From NCBI GenBank assembly GCA_025057975.1, contig JANWUV010000009.1, positions 62,001-126,000 of the forward strand: a DNA stretch of 64,000 nucleotides, read 5' to 3'. The translations under genes and the position numbers were made by a program. Position 1 is the stretch's first letter. Each line of letters begins with the position of its first letter. This DNA is from Chloracidobacterium sp. Lineage in GTDB: Bacteria > Acidobacteriota > Blastocatellia > Chloracidobacteriales > Chloracidobacteriaceae. This document shows positions 43,779-53,708 of this stretch, one piece after another. The notes below the pieces were generated by a model. That model was not told where the DNA came from. It saw only the letters and a list, made by a program, of their open reading frames with translations, and made no database searches.

Positions 43779-45341
43779 ATGCGATACCTCATTGGCGGTT
43801 TTCTCCTGAGCCTTGTGTTGTTGGCGGCCGGCCCAGCGACGGTTGCGGCAAGCAAGCGCTCTGAAGGCTGCCGTGTGACTGGCGTCATTATGGACTCCCA
43901 CGGAACGCCCATCGCGCATGCTGTTGTTTCTCTGCTCCGCGATGGGAACGACCAGGAGGTGGTGGTGACGACGGCGAGCGACCGCAATGGACGGTTCACT
44001 CTGTCACGCCTGTCGCCTGGCCTCTATCGCCTGCTAGCGGCAGCGCGCGGCTTTCAAACGCTGATGACGGAGCGCTTGACGCTGACACCAGGCGACGCCA
44101 CGCCGATGCGCCTGACGCTTCGCCCGGCGCCGGACGCGAAAACCTCTGGCGTTAACCCGGTCAAGTACCAGAACCGGCGTCACCGCAGTATTTTCAACGC
44201 CGCCCCGGCCGCCGCTGCCTCGGCGTCGCCTTCTCTTCAGACAACCTTCCTAGCGGGTTCTCCGGGATACAGCGCCCAAGCCGTGGCGGAAGTTCGTCCG
44301 GGACTCGAAGTCGGCGCGCTGTTGCGCCGCGACTGGGCCGGTAGGAACACCATGGTCGGCGGCGCGGTGCGGTACGTGACCGACCAGCACCAAGTCATTG
44401 TCCGAATGGCAACCGACCGCATCACGCTAGCCAACCTGTCCCCTGATGAAGCCCCGCCCGCTCCGCCTGTCTTTTTCCGCCGCACTACGACGCAAGCGGC
44501 GGACGCTTGGCAAGTCACCGAAGCGCTACAACTGGTGTATGGTTTTGACTACATCCAGATGGGGCGAGCGCAGGCGACCGCTTGGCAACCACGGGTGGCG
44601 GCGCACTGGCGGCCATGCCCCAGCCTGCATTTTCACACGGCGTTGACCGCCGACGGCCGAGCGACGCCGGACTGGGTTGGCGCAGAAGGGGTGTTGTTCG
44701 CCGAGGATTTCCCAACGCCGCCAACGCCGGCGGCGGGTGACGCGGACGGACTGGTTGCAACGCGCGCCCTGCGGGCGGAATTCGGCGTCGCCTGGCGGTT
44801 TTCCCCTAAGGTAACCGCCCAAACGTTTGCTTATCAAGATTGGCTTGATGGACGCGCTTGGCCGGCGGCGGCACAGATGGCCGCTCGCATGAACGGCCGG
44901 GCGCAGGGGGGCGGTGGCGTGGTCGCTTACCGTCCACACCATCGCCTGACCATCTCCACCGCCTACGCCGCCGGGCGAGCGCCGGCCGTCGCGCCGGACA
45001 GCGGTTCCCGCACGGCGACAACCTACCATGTGGTCGCCGTCGTGGCGGAGACCTTCCTGCCGGCTACAGGTACTCGTCTGAGCATTGGCTACCGGGGAGC
45101 CACTGGCGCGGCGGTTCATGCCATTGATCCCTTGACGGCGCGATTGCCGTGGACGGAATCAGGGTTAAGCTTTGCTTTTGTCCAGGCGCTTCCCGCGTGG
45201 CTGACGCCGCTTGGTCGCTGGGAAGCTGTCGTTGAGGGGCGAAACCTAGATGAACGCCGGGGCGAGATCACGGGACTGAGCGCGCAGTTCGGTTTGCCCT
45301 ACCGCCGGTTGGTGCGGGGCGGGCTGCGGGTTCGTTTCTGA
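43779..45341 (+). CDS. Carboxypeptidase-regulatory-like domain protein with predicted outer-membrane barrel
   Basis: The product of about 520 residues has a signal peptide (LIGGFLLSLVLLAAGPATVAA). A single CarboxypepD_reg-like beta-sandwich follows (GVIMDSHGTPIAHAVVSLLR, GRFTLSRLSPGLYRLLAAARGF), then a Pro/Ala-rich linker. The long C-terminal region has alternating hydrophobic and polar strands (AEVRPGLEVGALLRRDW, VAAHWRPCPSLHFHTAL) and ends LRVRF. A terminal Phe is the usual outer-membrane barrel targeting residue. It resembles small acidobacterial TonB-dependent-transporter-like proteins but lacks a plug domain. In-frame starts exist up to 29 codons upstream; the one chosen puts the signal peptide at the N-terminus. 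No ligand can be inferred. Confidence 0.75.
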   Translation: MRYLIGGFLLSLVLLAAGPATVAASKRSEGCRVTGVIMDSHGTPIAHAVVSLLRDGNDQEVVVTTASDRNGRFTLSRLSPGLYRLLAAARGFQTLMTERLTLTPGDATPMRLTLRPAPDAKTSGVNPVKYQNRRHRSIFNAAPAAAASASPSLQTTFLAGSPGYSAQAVAEVRPGLEVGALLRRDWAGRNTMVGGAVRYVTDQHQVIVRMATDRITLANLSPDEAPPAPPVFFRRTTTQAADAWQVTEALQLVYGFDYIQMGRAQATAWQPRVAAHWRPCPSLHFHTALTADGRATPDWVGAEGVLFAEDFPTPPTPAAGDADGLVATRALRAEFGVAWRFSPKVTAQTFAYQDWLDGRAWPAAAQMAARMNGRAQGGGGVVAYRPHHRLTISTAYAAGRAPAVAPDSGSRTATTYHVVAVVAETFLPATGTRLSIGYRGATGAAVHAIDPLTARLPWTESGLSFAFVQALPAWLTPLGRWEAVVEGRNLDERRGEITGLSAQFGLPYRRLVRGGLRVRF

Positions 45342-45347
45342 CGGTGT

Positions 45348-48287
45348 ATGCCCACCCGCTCTTCTGCAACGGCTCTGGTCATCACAGTCAGTCTAGCGAT
45401 TGTTCTGCTCGGCGTCGGCAACTTGGTTGAGCGGGCCGTCCAACCGCCTCCGGCTGATGACGGCGTCCGCTGGCGGATGACGCGCTTGGGACTGACGGCC
45501 GAGTACGTCCGTCCCGGCAGCTCAGCGGAGCGGGCCGGCGTCATCCGAGGCGACGTTTTGCGAGCGATGGTGTTGCCGCCAGTCGCTGGCGGCGATCCAG
45601 AACCACTCGCCGTCTCTCAGGAATGGCATGTCCAGTATTACCTTGATGAGTACGTTCATGTCGGCGGCCATGTGACCTACCTTGTCGAACGTTACAACCC
45701 ACTGGGCGTCAGCCTTGGGCTCTGGCAAGCCGAGCTGCGCGACTTGGACTCGCAACCCAGTCGGTTTTGGCTCGAACTGTACGCCGCTGTGGTCGGGGCC
45801 CTGTACCTGCTCATCGGGTTGGTTGTGTTCGTCAAGCACGAGCATCTGCGACAGTCGTTGCACTTTTTTGCCATTTGCGCGTTGTCGTTTGTGTACTTGG
45901 TCTGGAACACCAGCGGCACGCTGGGCACCTTCGACACGTTCATTCTCTGGGGCGACCGGGCCGCGCTGACGCTGTTGTGTCCGACCTTCCTGCACTTCTG
46001 CGCTGTTTTTCCGCTGCGGAGTGCTTGGCTGGAACGCCACCGGCGGCTGGCATGGCTGGTTTATGCGCCCGCCTTTTTGCTGGTCATTTTTGAAGCGCTG
46101 CATCTGTATGCCGGGCGCTACAGCGCCTGGCTGCTTAACCTGCGTTCGACGCTCGACCGACTCGCCCTACTCCACTTTGCCGCAGCATTTACCGCGGCCT
46201 TGGTTGTCGTCACCGTCACGTTCTTCCAAACCGAGACGGCGTTGCTCAAGCAGCAGCTGAAGTGGATGGTCGTTGGGTTAACGCTGGGGATTGTGCCCTG
46301 GCTGGCCTTCTATGGCGGGCCGGTGGTCGCCGGCGTCGAACCCACCCCGACTATGGAGGCGCTGGCGCTGGGACCAACGGTCTTTATCCCGCTGGCCTTC
46401 GGGTACGCGATTGTCCGCTACCGCCTCATGGACGTGGATGTCATCGTTCGTCGCAGCCTGACCTATGCGCTGGCGACCTTCAGCGTCGTCATGCTGTTTA
46501 TGCTCGGCGTGGTCAAGGCCGCCGACTGGATGCGTGAAACGTATCCCACCATACCGGCGGGCACGACGACGTTCCTTCAAGTCATCATCCTGTCCTGTGG
46601 CGCCATCCTCTACGCGCCGTTCAAAAACTGGCTTCAGGAACGGATTGACCGGCTCTTCTACGGTGCGCGCTACGACACGCGGCTGGGCGTCGCCGACTTT
46701 GGCCGCGCCATGGCGACGACAACGGCGCTCCCAGAACTGCTTTCCGCCATCGCCGCCAAGCTCTCTGAAACAGTGTCCGTGACCGACTTGGCGATTTTTT
46801 TGCCGGACGCCCTACACACCGGCGACGCCGCCCTAATGCCTGTTCCGTTGCGCCCAGTTTTCGTCGGCGGACTCGATGCGCCGGAAGCCCCACCCCACAT
46901 TCGGGAGCGCTTGCTTCAGGCGGGGCCGCGCGGGTATCTGGTAGATGAGGCTGGACTAGCGGCTGGCGGCTTAGCCTACTACTTCCCCTGCCTAGCACGG
47001 GGACGACTGGTTGCTGTCATTGCGCTAGGTAAAACCACCCAGCGCACGCTCCTAACCTCTGAAGACACCGAACTGCTGCGCAGCCTATCGCCGTACATCG
47101 CCGTGGCTATCGAGAACAGTTTGTTCTATGAGCGTGAGCGCGCGCGCGTCGCAGAACTGGCCCGGCTCAAGGAGTTTAACGAAAGCATTATTGAGTCGAT
47201 CAATGTCGGCATCACCGTCATTGACCGGTGTGGCCGGCTGACAACCTGGAATCACGCCTTTGAAAAGCTGTTCGCCATCCCGGCGACCGCCGCTCCGACT
47301 GTCGAGGCGGTGTTTGATCCCGATTTGCTGCGTACCATGCGCGAGGTTGGCGGCGACGACTGGTCCATCCCTGACGCTCGCACCATCTACCGACGCCGTA
47401 CGCAGGGGCGCGACGGCCAGGCGCTGGTTCTCAACATCACGCTGTTGCCGTTTCGGAGTCGAGCGGCGGAAGAGGGGGTCTTGATGTGCTTTGAAGACAT
47501 GACCGCGCACGTTCGGCTGGAGGAGCAACTCCGTGAAGCCGACAAACTCTCCTCCATTGGCTTACTGGCCGCTGGTGTGGCGCATGAAGTCAATACGCCG
47601 CTGGCCGGCATCTCCAGCTATACGCAAATGTTGTTGGCGAGATGCGCCGCCGACGATCCGAACCGGGTGATTCTGGAGAAGATTCGTCGCCAGACACTCC
47701 GCGCTTCCAACATCGTCAACAACCTCTTGAACTTTTCCCGTACCGGCAACGCCACCTTTGCGCCGGTATCGCCGTCCAGCGTGTTGGACGACACACTCCA
47801 GCTTTTGGAAACACACTTGCGCGGGACGGCGATTGACATCCGACGCTGCTACAGCCGCGACCTTCCACCGGTTTGGGGCGACGCCGGCAAGCTGCAGCAG
47901 GTGTTTATGAACCTCATTCTCAACGCGCGGGACGCCATGCCGCACGGCGGTGTCCTGACAATTGCGGCGACTGGGCAGGGCAACGCCGTCGTTATCGAAG
48001 TCACAGATACTGGCGTTGGAATCCCGGCCGATGTCATCCACCGCATCTACGATCCCTTTTTCACGACCAAGGAAATCGGACGAGGAACGGGACTTGGTCT
48101 CGCCGTCAGCTACGGGATTGTGCAAGAACATGGCGGCCATATTGTTGTTGACAGCCGGCCTGGCCACGGTACGACGTTTCGTGTCAAGCTGCCGGCGGCA
48201 CCGCACAGCACTAGCGCAACGCCAGCCGAGCCGGAACGTGCGCCGGCCGCTGCTGGCGCTTCCGCTCAAGCGCCAGCAGGCGGCTAG
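45348..48287 (+). CDS. Membrane sensor histidine kinase with PDZ, GAF-like and PAS domains
   Basis: The 979-residue kinase begins six bases after the preceding stop. A signal-anchor helix (about 8-28) is followed by a PDZ-like segment (GLTAEYVRPGSSAERAGVIRGD region, about 45-100). A block of seven or eight hydrophobic helices comes next (about 138-430), resembling the membrane module of cyanobacterial and acidobacterial kinases. A GAF-like region follows (about 450-600), then a PAS domain (about 615-735; ESINVGITVIDRCGRLTTWN). The HisKA His is at 746 (GVAHEVNTPLAGISSY). The ATPase domain has NLILNARDAMP, DTGVGIP and GTGLGLAVSYGIVQEHGGHI. The C-terminal 30 residues are Ala/Pro-rich. No response regulator gene adjoins it. 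Confidence 0.9.
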   Translation: MPTRSSATALVITVSLAIVLLGVGNLVERAVQPPPADDGVRWRMTRLGLTAEYVRPGSSAERAGVIRGDVLRAMVLPPVAGGDPEPLAVSQEWHVQYYLDEYVHVGGHVTYLVERYNPLGVSLGLWQAELRDLDSQPSRFWLELYAAVVGALYLLIGLVVFVKHEHLRQSLHFFAICALSFVYLVWNTSGTLGTFDTFILWGDRAALTLLCPTFLHFCAVFPLRSAWLERHRRLAWLVYAPAFLLVIFEALHLYAGRYSAWLLNLRSTLDRLALLHFAAAFTAALVVVTVTFFQTETALLKQQLKWMVVGLTLGIVPWLAFYGGPVVAGVEPTPTMEALALGPTVFIPLAFGYAIVRYRLMDVDVIVRRSLTYALATFSVVMLFMLGVVKAADWMRETYPTIPAGTTTFLQVIILSCGAILYAPFKNWLQERIDRLFYGARYDTRLGVADFGRAMATTTALPELLSAIAAKLSETVSVTDLAIFLPDALHTGDAALMPVPLRPVFVGGLDAPEAPPHIRERLLQAGPRGYLVDEAGLAAGGLAYYFPCLARGRLVAVIALGKTTQRTLLTSEDTELLRSLSPYIAVAIENSLFYERERARVAELARLKEFNESIIESINVGITVIDRCGRLTTWNHAFEKLFAIPATAAPTVEAVFDPDLLRTMREVGGDDWSIPDARTIYRRRTQGRDGQALVLNITLLPFRSRAAEEGVLMCFEDMTAHVRLEEQLREADKLSSIGLLAAGVAHEVNTPLAGISSYTQMLLARCAADDPNRVILEKIRRQTLRASNIVNNLLNFSRTGNATFAPVSPSSVLDDTLQLLETHLRGTAIDIRRCYSRDLPPVWGDAGKLQQVFMNLILNARDAMPHGGVLTIAATGQGNAVVIEVTDTGVGIPADVIHRIYDPFFTTKEIGRGTGLGLAVSYGIVQEHGGHIVVDSRPGHGTTFRVKLPAAPHSTSATPAEPERAPAAAGASAQAPAGG

Positions 48288-48338
48288 GCCGGGGACCAAC
48301 CGCTGTATCAAAGTCTTGTGCAGCTTGTAACACCCCCA

Positions 48339-49325
48339 ATGAGGTTTTGTGACGCCTTTCGCCCCATTGTTCGCCGCTACCGTGAGGCCCGGATGGTTGT
48401 CCGGGGCATCTTGGACCGTTGGCATCCGGTTTTGGTGCATCTTGTCCCGATTCGCCGATGTAACCTGGCCTGCGCCTACTGCAACGAATACGACGCCGTC
48501 TCTAACCCTATTCCACTCGACGAGATGCTGCGCCGGATCGATAAGCTCGCCGCACTCGGCAGCTCAATCGTTGCGTTTAGCGGTGGTGAGCCCATGCTGC
48601 ATCCCGGCCTCTACGCCATGATTCGGCACATCCGCGCCCATGGGATGATGGCCGGCCTGATCAGCAACGGCTACTACCTCACCCGCGAGCGCATCGAGCA
48701 ACTCAACGAAGCCGGGCTAGAATATTTGCAAATCAGCATTGACAATGTTCAGCCGGATGAAGTTTCCCAGAAAAGCCTCAAGGTGCTCGACCGCCGGCTG
48801 GTCGACTTGCATCACTATGCGCGTTTTGAGGTCAGCATTAACTCTGTCATCGGCGGCGGCATCCGCCGGCCCGAAGACGCTGTGACGGTCGCCAAACGCG
48901 CCGCCGAGCTCGGCTTTGCCGTCTCCTGCGGCATCATCCACGACCACCGAGGCGCACTCAAACCTCTCTCGCCTGCTGAATTGCGCGCTTACCAAGAAGT
49001 CAAACGCATTGGCAAGACAGGCTACTCAATGATTCACACGTTTCAGGATAACCTCGCCCACGGGCGGCCGAACACGTGGAAGTGCCGGGCCGGGGCGCGC
49101 TACCTGTACGTCTGTGAAGACGGCTTGGTGCACTACTGTTCGCAACAGCGCGGTTATCCGGGCATTCCACTCGCTAACTACACCAAGGACGATCTCCGCC
49201 GCGAGTACGCTGCGCCGAAACCCTGTGCGCCGTTTTGCACCATCGCCTGCGTCCATCGAACTTCAATGATGGATTTCTGGCGCGATCCCCAGAATCAGCA
49301 GGCGCCGGCTACCGTCCAAACCTGA
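48339..49325 (+). CDS. Radical SAM protein with C-terminal cysteine-rich segment
   Basis: The 328-residue protein carries the radical SAM cluster motif CNLACAYC near residue 50. [15 protein letters not shown] (GGE, SAM contact) follows, then ISNGYYLT and ISIDNV. After about residue 240 it has a SPASM-like cysteine region: [19 protein letters not shown], and at the end [14 protein letters not shown]. This suggests one or two auxiliary iron-sulfur clusters. The reaction is unknown; SPASM-type members modify peptides or small molecules. A GTG seven codons upstream is an alternative start. No ribosome binding site is obvious. It follows the large histidine kinase gene by 51 bases and precedes tRNA-Leu. 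Confidence 0.85.
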   Translation: MRFCDAFRPIVRRYREARMVVRGILDRWHPVLVHLVPIRRCNLACAYCNEYDAVSNPIPLDEMLRRIDKLAALGSSIVAFSGGEPMLHPGLYAMIRHIRAHGMMAGLISNGYYLTRERIEQLNEAGLEYLQISIDNVQPDEVSQKSLKVLDRRLVDLHHYARFEVSINSVIGGGIRRPEDAVTVAKRAAELGFAVSCGIIHDHRGALKPLSPAELRAYQEVKRIGKTGYSMIHTFQDNLAHGRPNTWKCRAGARYLYVCEDGLVHYCSQQRGYPGIPLANYTKDDLRREYAAPKPCAPFCTIACVHRTSMMDFWRDPQNQQAPATVQT

Positions 49326-49377
49326 GTTTATGGTAGGCTTGTATCCCGCTGGCTGGTGTCGGCCGGCGTGCTTCGGT

Positions 49378-49458
49378 GCGGAAGTGGCGAAATGGCAGAC
49401 GCACCAGACTTAGGATCTGGCGCCGCAAGGCATGAGAGTTCGAGTCTCTCCTTCCGCA
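49378..49458 (+). tRNA. tRNA-Leu (anticodon UAG)
   Basis: An 81-nucleotide class II tRNA folds. The acceptor arms gcggaag and cttccgc pair. The anticodon stem is ccaga/tctgg with loop cttagga, a short extra arm follows (cgccgcaaggcatga region), and the T-arm contains gttcgag. Anticodon TAG reads CUN Leu codons. CCA is not encoded. Confidence 0.96.
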
Positions 49459-49681
49459 CTTCCCCTCTTGCCGCTGCATTGGCCCGTAACTGGCGTGTTC
49501 CCGACGTTCTCTTCAACTGCCAGCCAGTGTCCACTGAGATCCATCAACCGGCACTCCGCCAACCCTCGTTGCGGCCAAGGCGGCCGCGCAAGTAAGGTTG
49601 CCCCGTCCGTTGCTCCGCACGGCGGGGCGGCGCATTGCTGTTTTCACCTTTTTCAGAACTGTTCCCATCAAGGAGTGTCCT

Positions 49682-50215
49682 ATGCTGCAAGTTGGTCAAC
49701 CGGCGCCGAGCTTTGATATGGCGTCTACGAAAGACCTGACCACGCTCCAAGAGCGGGTCAAGCTCGAAGATTACCGTGGCAAGTGGCTCGTGCTGTTTTT
49801 CTACCCACTTGACTTCACTTTCGTTTGCCCGACGGAAGTCACGGCGTTCAGCGACCGTTTGGAAGAGTTCCATGCGCTCAACGCCGAGGTGGTCGCCGTC
49901 AGCACCGACAGTGTGTACTCCCACAAGGCCTGGATCGAGACGCCACGCGAGAAAAACGGCGTCGCCGGTCTGAAGTACCCCCTCGCCAGCGACATCACTA
50001 AGGAGGTCAGCCGCAACTACGGCGTTCTGATAGAGAACGAAGGTGTCGCGCTGCGCGGCCTATTCATCATTGACCCGGAAGGCATCCTCCAATACCAAGT
50101 TGTACACTCGCTCAACATCGGCCGGAGCGTAGACGAGGTGCTGCGTGTCCTGCAGGCGCTGCAATCCGGCGGCCGTTGCCCTGCCAACTGGAAGCCGGGC
50201 CAGCCGAACATCTAA
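49682..50215 (+). CDS. 2-Cys peroxiredoxin
   Basis: The 177-residue AhpC/Prx protein reduces hydroperoxides with the peroxidatic Cys at 49 (FYPLDFTFVCPTE). The resolving Cys at 166 (GGRCPANW) marks it as a typical 2-Cys enzyme. DSVYSHKAW and NYGVLIENEGVALRGLFIID agree with the AhpC/Prx1 group. AAGGAGTGTCCT precedes the ATG, deciding against a start 28 codons upstream. A thioredoxin-like gene follows 29 bases downstream and could supply electrons. Confidence 0.94.
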   Translation: MLQVGQPAPSFDMASTKDLTTLQERVKLEDYRGKWLVLFFYPLDFTFVCPTEVTAFSDRLEEFHALNAEVVAVSTDSVYSHKAWIETPREKNGVAGLKYPLASDITKEVSRNYGVLIENEGVALRGLFIIDPEGILQYQVVHSLNIGRSVDEVLRVLQALQSGGRCPANWKPGQPNI

Positions 50216-50244
50216 CCCTTTCGCCAACCACCGGGAAACGACCC

Positions 50245-50706
50245 ATGCCGATGCGGATTGGAACACCGCTGCCGTCGCTGGACGGTGCCACCGAATGGCG
50301 CAACGGGACCGTCACGGCCGATGATCTCCGCGGAGCGCCAGTGTTGATTCACTTCTGGGCCGTCAGCTGCGGCATTTGCTCCAAACAAATGCCCCAGATC
50401 AATGCTTGGCGTGAGATGCTCGCCGAGAAAGGGGTGCGGTTGGTGAGCGTTCACATGCCACGCTATGAAGCCGATACTGACACAGCCGCTGTGGACGCCG
50501 CTATCGCCAAGTACGGTCTCACTCAGCCTTGCGCCATTGACAATCTCCACCGCATCGCTGACGCCTTTGGCAACGAGTTTGTCCCGGCGTTTTACCTCTT
50601 TGACGCCGAGGGCAAACTCAGAAGCTTCTCCGCCGGTGAAAACGCCGCGCGGTTGGTACAGCCGGCGCTGGAGCGTTTGCTCAACCAGCCTGCTTCCAAC
50701 GGCTGA
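50245..50706 (+). CDS. TlpA/thioredoxin-like redox protein
   Basis: The 153-residue thioredoxin-fold protein has the active-site CGICSKQMP (CxxC) after WAVSCG and VLIHFW, followed by GVRLVSVHMPRYE and a cis-Pro region (FVPAFYLFDAEGKLRSF). No signal peptide or membrane segment is seen, so it is probably cytoplasmic. This is unusual for TlpA relatives but compatible with partnering the peroxiredoxin encoded directly upstream. A longer in-frame start would overlap the peroxiredoxin end. The ATG chosen has only a weak GGGAA upstream. Confidence 0.83.
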   Translation: MPMRIGTPLPSLDGATEWRNGTVTADDLRGAPVLIHFWAVSCGICSKQMPQINAWREMLAEKGVRLVSVHMPRYEADTDTAAVDAAIAKYGLTQPCAIDNLHRIADAFGNEFVPAFYLFDAEGKLRSFSAGENAARLVQPALERLLNQPASNG

Positions 50707-50752
50707 GTTGTTCCACTGAGGCCGGGAGGAAGGCCGACCTGTCAGCTCACGG

Positions 50753-53566
50753 TCACCTTCCCCCCAGCCCAGGCGCCTTCGCGGCGGCGGCCAGCGCAGC
50801 GCCGGTCGCCGTCGCCAGCCGCGCGATGGTCTCCGGCGGTCCCTCGCCCACGAGCTGACCGCCTTCCGTCCCACCTTCTGGGCCAAGGTCAATAATCCAG
50901 TCCGCCGCCCACATCACATCGGTGTGGTGCTCAATGACAATCACTGTATTGCCTTGGTCAATCAGCGCGTGCAGCACCTCCAGCAGCCGCCGGACATCCT
51001 CAAAGTGCAGTCCTGTCGTCGGCTCATCTAGAATGTACAGTGTTCGGCCGGTGGCGCGCCGCGCCAGCTCGCAGGCTAACTTCAACCGCTGGGCTTCTCC
51101 GCCCGACAATGTGGTCGCCGCCTGGCCAAGCGTGACATACCCCAGACCGACCTCAACTAAGGTTTGCAGCTTCCTTGTGATCGCCGGCCACGCGGCAAAC
51201 ACCGTCAGCGCTTCCTCAATGGTCAAGTCAAGCGTTTCGGCAATGTTGCGGCCGTGGTACTTTACCTGCAGGGTTTCCCGATTGTACCTTCGCCCCCGAC
51301 AAACCTCGCACGGCACATACACGTCAGGGAGAAAAGCCATTTCAATCCGCTTGAGACCATCCCCTTCGCACGCTTCGCACCGACCGCCCTTGACGTTGAA
51401 TGAAAAGCGTCCCGCCCGGTAGCCGCGCGCTTTCGCTTCCGGCAAGCTGGCGTAAAGTTCCCGAATCGGTGTGAAAACTCCTGTGTAGGTCGCTGGGTTC
51501 GAGCGTGGGGTGCGACCAATGGGCGACTGGTCAATCTCGATGACCTTGTCAAATGCCTCTGCGCCCTCAATCCGGCGGTGTGCGCCCGGCGGCCCTTCAC
51601 GTTGTCCCGTCCGACTCAGCGCACGGTAGAGCGTGTCAATCACCAACGACGACTTGCCGGCGCCGCTAACGCCGGTGACAACGGTCAGTAACCCAATCGG
51701 GAAGCGGACTGTGAGGTCACGGAGGTTGTTGTGGGAAGCGCCAATCACCGTCACATAACCCCGGCTGGGGGTGCGCCGCGTCCGATGCCGGGCAACCGTC
51801 GCAGCGCCAATCAGATAGCGCCCAGTGACGGATTCCGGCGCAGCCATGATAGCTTCCGGAGGACCGGCGGCAACCAGTCGCCCGCCATGTCGGCCTGCAC
51901 CCGGGCCGAGGTCAACCACCCAGTCCGCCCGACGAATGGTGGCCTCATCATGCTCGACGACAATGACGGTGTTGCCGGCGTCGCGTAGGCGCTCCAGTGA
52001 CGCCAGCAAGCGTTGGTTGTCGCGCGGGTGCAGACCGACGCTCGGCTCGTCCAAAACATACAGCACCCCTCGGAGCGGCGCGCCAAGCTGAGTCGCGAGC
52101 TGCACACGCTGGCTCTCGCCACCGGAAAGTGAGCTGGTTGGACGGTCGAGCGTCAGATAGCCAAGACCGATCTCAATCAGAAATCGCAGTCGCGTCTGGA
52201 TTTCGTGGAGGACGCCAGCGGCAACTTGCGCTTCCCGTGCCGTCAAGCGCAGGCTGCGCACCCACGCTTCCAGTTCCGTCAGCGGCAGTTGGGTCAGTGC
52301 CGCAATCGGCCGCCCCTGCACCGTCACCGCCCGCGCCTCCGGCCGCAGCCGCGCTCCACCGCAGGCCGAACACACCGTCGTTTGTGTCAACTGCTCCACG
52401 TCCGCCCGTAAGCGTGCCGCGCGCCCTACCTCAAGCCGCCCCTTGAGGTAGTTAGCAACGCCAACCCACCGCGTACGGTAGGCGTTCTCGCCATGCTGAA
52501 AAACAAGTTTTTCCGTTGTGCCGTAGAGAAACGCCCGCCGCATCTCAGGCGGCGCGTCACGGAAAGCCGTCTCAAGCGAAACTTGATGGCGGCGCGCTAC
52601 CGCCTGAAGCGCCGCCCGCAACACGCTGACCGCTTGGCGGTCGCTGACCCTAAACGCTAAGTCACCGAGTGGTTGGCCGGGATCGCTTACAATCGCCTCT
52701 GGAACAATCTCCGTCACGGCGCCCAGCCCATTGCACTGCTCACAGGCTCCGAAGCGGCTGTTGAAGGAAAATGAGCGTGGTTCGGGATCGGGGAGGCTCA
52801 TCCCACAATCCGGGCAAGCCAGCCGGAGTGAAAACAACACCTCCTCGCCGTTGCTGAGGGAGAGCACAACCAAACCGTTGGCCAGTTCGGTCGCTGCCTG
52901 AACCGCCGCCCGTAATCGTTCCTCACTCCCCGGCTTGACCACCAGCCGGTCAACAATCACTTCAACATCGTGGGCTTTGCGCTTGTCGAGTTGAATCTCT
53001 CCTTCATCCAGTTCACAGATCACGCCGTCAATTCGCGCCCGCGGAAAACCCCGCTTGAGCGCCACCGCCAGTTCTCGTTTGAACGCACCCTTGCGCTGCC
53101 GGGCCAAAGGCGCAAGGACCATTAGCTTTGTCCCAATTGGTTGCCCCATCGCCCACGCGGCAATCGCTTCCGGCGCCTGCCGGCGAATCGGCGTCCCACA
53201 GGTTGGGCAGTGCGGTATCCCAATCGCCGCGTAGAGTAGCCGCAGGTAGTCGTAAATCTCTGTCGCCGTGCCAACCGTCGAGCGCGGGCTACGGCTGACG
53301 GTTTTTTGTTCAACGGCGATGGCAGGGCTGAGTCCGCGAATGGCGTCGACCGCCGGACGCTCCAGCTTGGCTAGGAACTGCCGTGCGTAGGCTGTGAACG
53401 ATTCAATGTAGCGGCGCTGGCTTTCAGCATAAATCGTGTCGAAAGCTAGTGAGGATTTGCCTGATCCACTGACGCCGGTAAAAACCGTTAGGGAGCGTGG
53501 TGGGATGGTGAGCGTCAGGTTTTGTAGGTTGTGCTCGTGGGCGTTGACAATTTCCAGGGGTTGCAT
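50753..53566 (-). CDS. uvrA: Excinuclease ABC subunit A
   Basis: UvrA recognises DNA damage for nucleotide excision repair and loads UvrB. The 937-residue protein has two ABC ATPase modules: Walker [15 protein letters not shown] near residue 35 and [14 protein letters not shown] about 630. The signatures are [14 protein letters not shown] and [14 protein letters not shown], each with a following LDEP. Zinc-finger cysteines lie in [28 protein letters not shown] and CEACEGDG...CEVCRGRRY. Length is standard. The open frame upstream (48 codons) is a hydrophobic extension absent from the family, so the ATG at [14 protein letters not shown] is used. It is divergent from the PEGA gene, with 142 bases between. 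Confidence 0.96.
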   Translation of the reverse strand: MQPLEIVNAHEHNLQNLTLTIPPRSLTVFTGVSGSGKSSLAFDTIYAESQRRYIESFTAYARQFLAKLERPAVDAIRGLSPAIAVEQKTVSRSPRSTVGTATEIYDYLRLLYAAIGIPHCPTCGTPIRRQAPEAIAAWAMGQPIGTKLMVLAPLARQRKGAFKRELAVALKRGFPRARIDGVICELDEGEIQLDKRKAHDVEVIVDRLVVKPGSEERLRAAVQAATELANGLVVLSLSNGEEVLFSLRLACPDCGMSLPDPEPRSFSFNSRFGACEQCNGLGAVTEIVPEAIVSDPGQPLGDLAFRVSDRQAVSVLRAALQAVARRHQVSLETAFRDAPPEMRRAFLYGTTEKLVFQHGENAYRTRWVGVANYLKGRLEVGRAARLRADVEQLTQTTVCSACGGARLRPEARAVTVQGRPIAALTQLPLTELEAWVRSLRLTAREAQVAAGVLHEIQTRLRFLIEIGLGYLTLDRPTSSLSGGESQRVQLATQLGAPLRGVLYVLDEPSVGLHPRDNQRLLASLERLRDAGNTVIVVEHDEATIRRADWVVDLGPGAGRHGGRLVAAGPPEAIMAAPESVTGRYLIGAATVARHRTRRTPSRGYVTVIGASHNNLRDLTVRFPIGLLTVVTGVSGAGKSSLVIDTLYRALSRTGQREGPPGAHRRIEGAEAFDKVIEIDQSPIGRTPRSNPATYTGVFTPIRELYASLPEAKARGYRAGRFSFNVKGGRCEACEGDGLKRIEMAFLPDVYVPCEVCRGRRYNRETLQVKYHGRNIAETLDLTIEEALTVFAAWPAITRKLQTLVEVGLGYVTLGQAATTLSGGEAQRLKLACELARRATGRTLYILDEPTTGLHFEDVRRLLEVLHALIDQGNTVIVIEHHTDVMWAADWIIDLGPEGGTEGGQLVGEGPPETIARLATATGAALAAAAKAPGLGGR

Positions 53567-53708
53567 CACCGGTTTCAATGTGAGCAATCTAAGGAATGTT
53601 ATCAGACGATTGTCTAGAAGCAGCCAAACACAGGTTGCAATTCCGGCGGCAATAGCAAAATATCGCCCCCACCACGGGTAGGAGCCGACACGGTGCCCAC
53701 CATGGGCC

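Noticed and set aside
43592-43999. Minus-strand 135-codon frame between glpX and the barrel gene
   Set aside because: It overlaps the signal-peptide region of a better-supported plus-strand gene and has no motif.
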